Assembly: GCA_017509065.1 (NCBI GenBank)
Contig: JAFWQM010000063.1
Coordinates: 1-8,010 of the forward strand
Length of the DNA stretch: 8,010 nucleotides
Source of the DNA: Clostridia bacterium
GTDB taxonomy: Bacteria; Bacillota_A; Clostridia; Christensenellales; Aristaeellaceae
Direction: 5' to 3'
The notes beneath the pieces were generated by a model. The model was not told the DNA's origin, did no database searches, and saw only the letters and a program-made list of their open reading frames with translations. The position numbers and the translations under genes were made by a program. Positions 5,574 to 8,010 of the stretch are shown piece by piece (positions within the stretch are counted from its first letter, which is position 1; every line of letters starts with the position of its first letter).

Positions 5574-6821
5574 ATGGATTGCAAAGAATTTTCAAATCTT
5601 CTCGACGCCTATGTGGACGGTTCGCTTTCAAAAGCGGAAGCGGATCAAATGCGGGATCACGCTGCGGCCTGTCCGGACTGCGCCGCAAGGCTGATCCTGC
5701 TGAAAGACGCCCGGCGGATGGATGAAGAGATCGAGGTGCCCGAAGCCTTCTCCTCCTCCTGGCGGCAAATGATTCGGGAGGAAGAAACGATGGAAGAGGA
5801 AAAGAAAGGCAGGAAATTTCCCTGGAAAAGCTGGCTGGCCGCCGCTGCGGTGTTGGTGTTCGTTCTGGGCGGTACAGCGCTGACGCGGGGCGGTATGCCG
5901 TCCAGAAGCAAAGTGACCGGAAGCGCTTCCGCTTCTCAGGCAAGGTCATCCAACGCCAACAGCGTGACGGGCAGAAATACGGATACGGGCGCCGGCGCGT
6001 ACTACGAATACAGCCAGGCGGCGGAAGCGCCGATGCTGGCCGCGGCGTATGACGACGATTACGATGTCCCGGAGATGGAAGAAGCGGCAGAGGAAGCCGC
6101 GGCGGCGAAGGGCAGCGAAGCCCGGCAGGAAAAGATTATCCGCAATGCCAGCTTCACCGTGAAAACTACTGATTACGACAGCGACTTGGAACGGCTCCAG
6201 GCCCTGGCTAAAGACATGGGCGGGCGCGTGGAATACCTGAATACCTTCGGCGACGCTTCCACCGGCCAGACCCGCAGCGCTTCGCTCACCCTGCGCATCC
6301 CCTCCCAGCGGCTGGATGAATTCCTCGCCGGCGCGGAAGGCATTGGCAACGTGACTTCCATGACGCAGGAAATGCAGGACGTTAGCGACAGCTATTACGA
6401 CGTGAAAACCCGCCTGGAAACCCAGCAGAAAAAACTGGCGCGCCTGCAAAGCATGTTCGAGGTCGCGGATGAAGTGTCCGACCTGATCGAAATCGAGTCC
6501 GCCATCGCCGATGCGCAGTACTATATCGACCGCTACACATCCCAGATCAAATCCTACGACGCCAAGGTGGATTACTCCACGGTCAGAGTCAGCGTCAAAG
6601 AAGTCCGCGTAACGGAGATGAAAGAGGTCACCCTTGGCCAGCGCATCAGCGAAGGCTTCCAGGATTCGCTGCAGGCCACTATGGAATTCCTGGAAGATAC
6701 GGTGATCTTCCTTGTATCCGCCCTTCCCTGGCTGATCGCGGCCGGTGCGGTGGCGCTGGTTATTCGCCTGATCGTGAGAAAAACAAAGAAGAATAATAAA
6801 AGGAGAGAAGGAAATCAATAA
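5574..6821 (+). CDS. Transmembrane anti-sigma factor: zf-HC2 zinc finger fused to DUF4349
   Basis: The 415-residue protein has a cytoplasmic zinc-binding anti-sigma domain at its start: C3 and H29-x3-C33-x2-C36 form the zf-HC2/ZAS pattern. A membrane segment follows (about 86-104), then a low-complexity Ser/Ala/acidic stretch (about 110-182), a DUF4349 domain (about 186-375) containing a likely coiled coil (about 272-330), and a second membrane segment (about 377-400) with a basic tail (KTKKNNKRR). The finger should bind and hold the upstream sigma factor, while DUF4349 lies outside the membrane as the presumed sensor. DUF4349 has no assigned biochemical role. By analogy with RsiW, release would need proteolysis, but no cleavage site can be named from sequence. 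AGGAGG (5561-5566) supports the start. Its stop shares one base with the next ATG (TAATG at 6819-6823), so coupled translation is likely. Confidence 0.9.
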   Translation: MDCKEFSNLLDAYVDGSLSKAEADQMRDHAAACPDCAARLILLKDARRMDEEIEVPEAFSSSWRQMIREEETMEEEKKGRKFPWKSWLAAAAVLVFVLGGTALTRGGMPSRSKVTGSASASQARSSNANSVTGRNTDTGAGAYYEYSQAAEAPMLAAAYDDDYDVPEMEEAAEEAAAAKGSEARQEKIIRNASFTVKTTDYDSDLERLQALAKDMGGRVEYLNTFGDASTGQTRSASLTLRIPSQRLDEFLAGAEGIGNVTSMTQEMQDVSDSYYDVKTRLETQQKKLARLQSMFEVADEVSDLIEIESAIADAQYYIDRYTSQIKSYDAKVDYSTVRVSVKEVRVTEMKEVTLGQRISEGFQDSLQATMEFLEDTVIFLVSALPWLIAAGAVALVIRLIVRKTKKNNKRREGNQ

Positions 6822-7537
6822 TGAAGAAAGTATTAGCTGTTTGTCTGGCTGTCCTGCTGATAGCGGTATCGCTGCCTGCGCTGGCAGAAGATAATCCCTG
6901 CCTCATTCGGGTCAGCGGCAACGCGGTGGTCGCTCTTGCCGCGGATACCGCCACCCTTCAAATCGGCGTGAATACCAAGAAGCTGACTGTCCGGGAAGCG
7001 CAAAAAGAAAACGCCGAGCTGATGAACGCGGTGCTGGACGCTTTGCATGAAATCGGCATAGACGACCAGGACATCATGACCAGCCAGTTCAACGTGAGCA
7101 GCCAGTATGACTACTCCTCGTCCTCCTTCGGTCAGGAAGTCCGGACGCTGTATTACGAAGTGCAGAACAATGTCTCCGTCACTGTCCATGACCTGTCTCT
7201 TATCGGCCAGGTGCTGGACGCTGCGATGGATGCGGGCGCCAACACCAGCTATGGCATCAGCTTCTCCTCCACGCTGCAGAACGAAGCTTACCAGAAAGCG
7301 CTGACCCGCGCCGTGGAAGATGCCATACAGAAAGCCGGGATCTTGGCTGCCGCGGCCGGGGTTCAGCTGGGAAACCTTGTCTCCATCAATGCTACGCAGA
7401 ACCAGTCTTTTTCCAGCGGATATGGCGTCAGTAACGTGTACAATTATCAAGCCAAAGCCTTGGACCGCGGAACCGTCATCACAAGCGGCGATATCACGGT
7501 CAGCGCTGAAGTGACGCTTGAATATGAGTTCCAATAA
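6821..7537 (+). CDS. Secreted SIMPL (DUF541) domain protein
   Basis: The 238-residue product starts with a Sec signal peptide (MKK, hydrophobic 4-20, probable cleavage after ALA at 20-22). No lipobox cysteine sits at the cleavage site (C8 lies inside the hydrophobic core), so it should be released or loosely envelope-bound. The mature part (about 27-236) fits the SIMPL/DUF541 family: an opening strand IRVSGNAVVALAADTATLQIGV, the LDALHEIGIDDQDIMTSQFNVS region (72-93), a VRTLYYEVQNNVSVTVHDL stretch (107-125), YQKALTRAVEDAIQKAGILA (157-176), and a closing ITVSAEVTLEYEFQ. Related proteins (BP26 of Brucella, E. coli YggE) form ring-like oligomers and are linked to oxidative or envelope stress; a precise function is not established. 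It overlaps the anti-sigma stop by one base and is the last gene of the operon. Purine-rich AGAAGGA (6806-6812) is the likely RBS. Confidence 0.9.
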   Translation: MKKVLAVCLAVLLIAVSLPALAEDNPCLIRVSGNAVVALAADTATLQIGVNTKKLTVREAQKENAELMNAVLDALHEIGIDDQDIMTSQFNVSSQYDYSSSSFGQEVRTLYYEVQNNVSVTVHDLSLIGQVLDAAMDAGANTSYGISFSSTLQNEAYQKALTRAVEDAIQKAGILAAAAGVQLGNLVSINATQNQSFSSGYGVSNVYNYQAKALDRGTVITSGDITVSAEVTLEYEFQ

Positions 7538-7573
7538 ACGATAAATCAATCGAATAAATTGTAAAGTGAATAT

Positions 7574-7626
7574 CCTCCGCTTCGTCACGGTCACGGATTA
7601 TCCGATTGGACGGAGCGGAGGTTTTT
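7574..7626 (+). terminator. Rho-independent terminator of the ECF sigma operon
   Basis: Arms 7574-7586 and 7609-7621 pair over 13 bp (one G-U at 7582/7613), with a 22-nt loop that itself holds a small CGGA/TCCG hairpin (7593-7603 region), followed by five T (7622-7626). It lies 36 nt after the SIMPL stop. Confidence 0.88.
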
Positions 7627-7767
7627 GTTATTGTGCATGGCGAATCAGGAGATAATTTGGAGAACATTTGTTCTTTGTAAAAACGAACGATATATGAAAA
7701 GAAATGGATAAATGTTTGGCTATCCAATCGCTTTTTCCAGAATGATCGTTTTATTGTTCAGGATTAG
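7627..7767. other. AT-rich intergenic stretch without a gene
   Basis: No supported coding frame on either strand. Only weak symmetries are seen: TGGATA/TATCCA (7705-7710, 7721-7726) nested inside AAAACGA/TCGTTTT (7680-7686, 7746-7752). These may form an extended stem in single-stranded form, but nothing identifies a function. Confidence 0.4.
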
Positions 7768-7805
7768 AAAAAAGCATCGAAAAAAAGTGAAAAAGACGTA
7801 AAAAA
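7768..7805 (+). promoter_or_regulatory. Phased A-tracts, likely UP-element/curved DNA
   Basis: Four A-runs lie at 7768-7773, 7780-7786, 7790-7794 and 7800-7805. Their centres are spaced about 12.5, 9 and 10.5 bp apart, close to one helical turn, and the array ends 4 bp before the -35 box at 7810. Such phased A-tracts bend DNA and can bind the RNA polymerase alpha C-terminal domains, raising promoter strength. Confidence 0.65.
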
Positions 7806-7809
7806 GTTG

Positions 7810-7838
7810 TTGACAATGCGGAGTGTTTATGATATTCT
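7810..7838 (+). promoter_or_regulatory. Very strong promoter near the right end
   Basis: Perfect TTGACA (7810-7815), 17-bp spacer, TATTCT (7833-7838) with a TGA extended -10 (7830-7832). The predicted start is near 7845. With the A-tracts upstream this has the architecture of promoters for highly expressed RNAs. No start codon with a ribosome-binding site and a long frame follows within the window. Confidence 0.85.
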
Positions 7839-7844
7839 AACCAA

Positions 7845-8010
7845 GCGCTCAAACGGAGGGTACTTCGAGGAGCGCGGGAATCTTGAAAACGATACAGAGA
7901 GATTGAGGAAGAACGACAGTTAATTCTGAAATGAGTTTTTACTTGAGACTGTGGGGCTTGCCTGGAGGAAACGAAAGGCGAGTGGGAACCCAGAATCGCA
8001 AGTGAGAGGA
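7845..8010 (+). ncRNA. Structured leader or non-coding RNA, unidentified, cut by window end
   Basis: The predicted transcript starts with a clean hairpin: GCGCTC (7845-7850) pairs with GAGCGC (7870-7875), and inside it CGGAG (7854-7858) pairs with CTTCG (7863-7867) around a GGTA loop. Further possible stems are ACAGT/ACTGT (7916-7920 with 7948-7952) and CTTGCC/GGCGAG (7957-7962 with 7977-7982, one G-U) with a purine-rich 14-nt loop containing GGAGG. The only frame is a 24-codon ORF at 7931-8005 with no ribosome-binding site. It may be a riboswitch-type leader, an rRNA-operon leader, or a free-standing small RNA; I cannot assign it to a known family with confidence. Confidence 0.45.

Noticed and set aside
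6833..7594. 253-codon - strand frame opposite the SIMPL gene
   Set aside because: It is antisense to a clearly conserved secreted protein and begins inside the operon terminator.
7931..8005. 24-codon ORF in the right-end leader (possible leader peptide)
   Set aside because: No ribosome-binding site precedes it and its composition shows no run of one amino acid typical of attenuators.
7845..8010. T-box leader
   Set aside because: The AGAGAG (near 7896-7901) and GTGGGAACC (near 7982-7990) recall T-box words, but the antiterminator core TGGNACCGCG is absent and the stem I pattern does not fit.
1..8010. CRISPR array, tRNA, insertion sequence or phage genes
   Set aside because: No regularly spaced direct repeats, no tRNA cloverleaf, and no transposase, integrase or phage-like reading frame were seen.

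Overview
The window reads as chromosomal DNA from a moderately GC-rich member of the Bacillota, most likely a gut-type Clostridia (Oscillospiraceae/Christensenellales-like). Pointers are the near-consensus TTGACA-N17 promoters with TGn-extended -10 boxes, strong AGGAGG ribosome-binding sites, Rho-independent terminators with T-tracts, an ECF sigma factor paired with a zf-HC2/DUF4349 anti-sigma factor, and tandem GC-rich intergenic palindromes. The lineage is inferred from style and gene content; no rRNA or other marker gene is present. All convincing genes are on the + strand.

Region by region: (1) 1-276 carries three consecutive hairpins (5-56, 61-81, 89-107) and then an AT-rich promoter region. 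(2) 277-3166 is a two-gene operon: an APC-superfamily amino acid permease with a TTG start, then a membrane polyprenyl glycosylphosphotransferase (the first enzyme of exopolysaccharide or glycan assembly). It is closed by a strong terminator at 3188-3213 and a probable second one at 3237-3268. (3) 3272-4664 is a single-gene unit: a textbook extended -10 promoter, a leader of about 120 nt, and a MOFRL-family glycerate 2-kinase. (4) 4665-4990 is a 326-nt intergenic region dominated by three hairpins, two of them long (4706-4783 and 4817-4879), followed by an extended -10 element. (5) 4991-7537 is a three-gene envelope-stress-type operon: ECF sigma factor, transmembrane anti-sigma factor whose extracytoplasmic part is a DUF4349 domain, and a secreted SIMPL (DUF541) protein, closed by a terminator at 7574-7626. 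(6) 7627-8010 has no gene. It holds phased A-tracts directly upstream of a near-consensus promoter at 7810-7838, then at least 166 nt of apparently structured leader or non-coding RNA cut by the window end.

How they fit together: the sigma/anti-sigma/SIMPL operon is a self-contained signalling unit in which the anti-sigma factor would hold the sigma factor at the membrane until the DUF4349 domain senses an envelope cue. The permease/sugar-transferase operon is also envelope-related, but nothing in the sequence shows it is controlled by this sigma factor. The glycerate kinase is an independent metabolic gene. The least explained parts are the hairpin-rich region 4665-4990 and the strongly promoted RNA starting near 7845.
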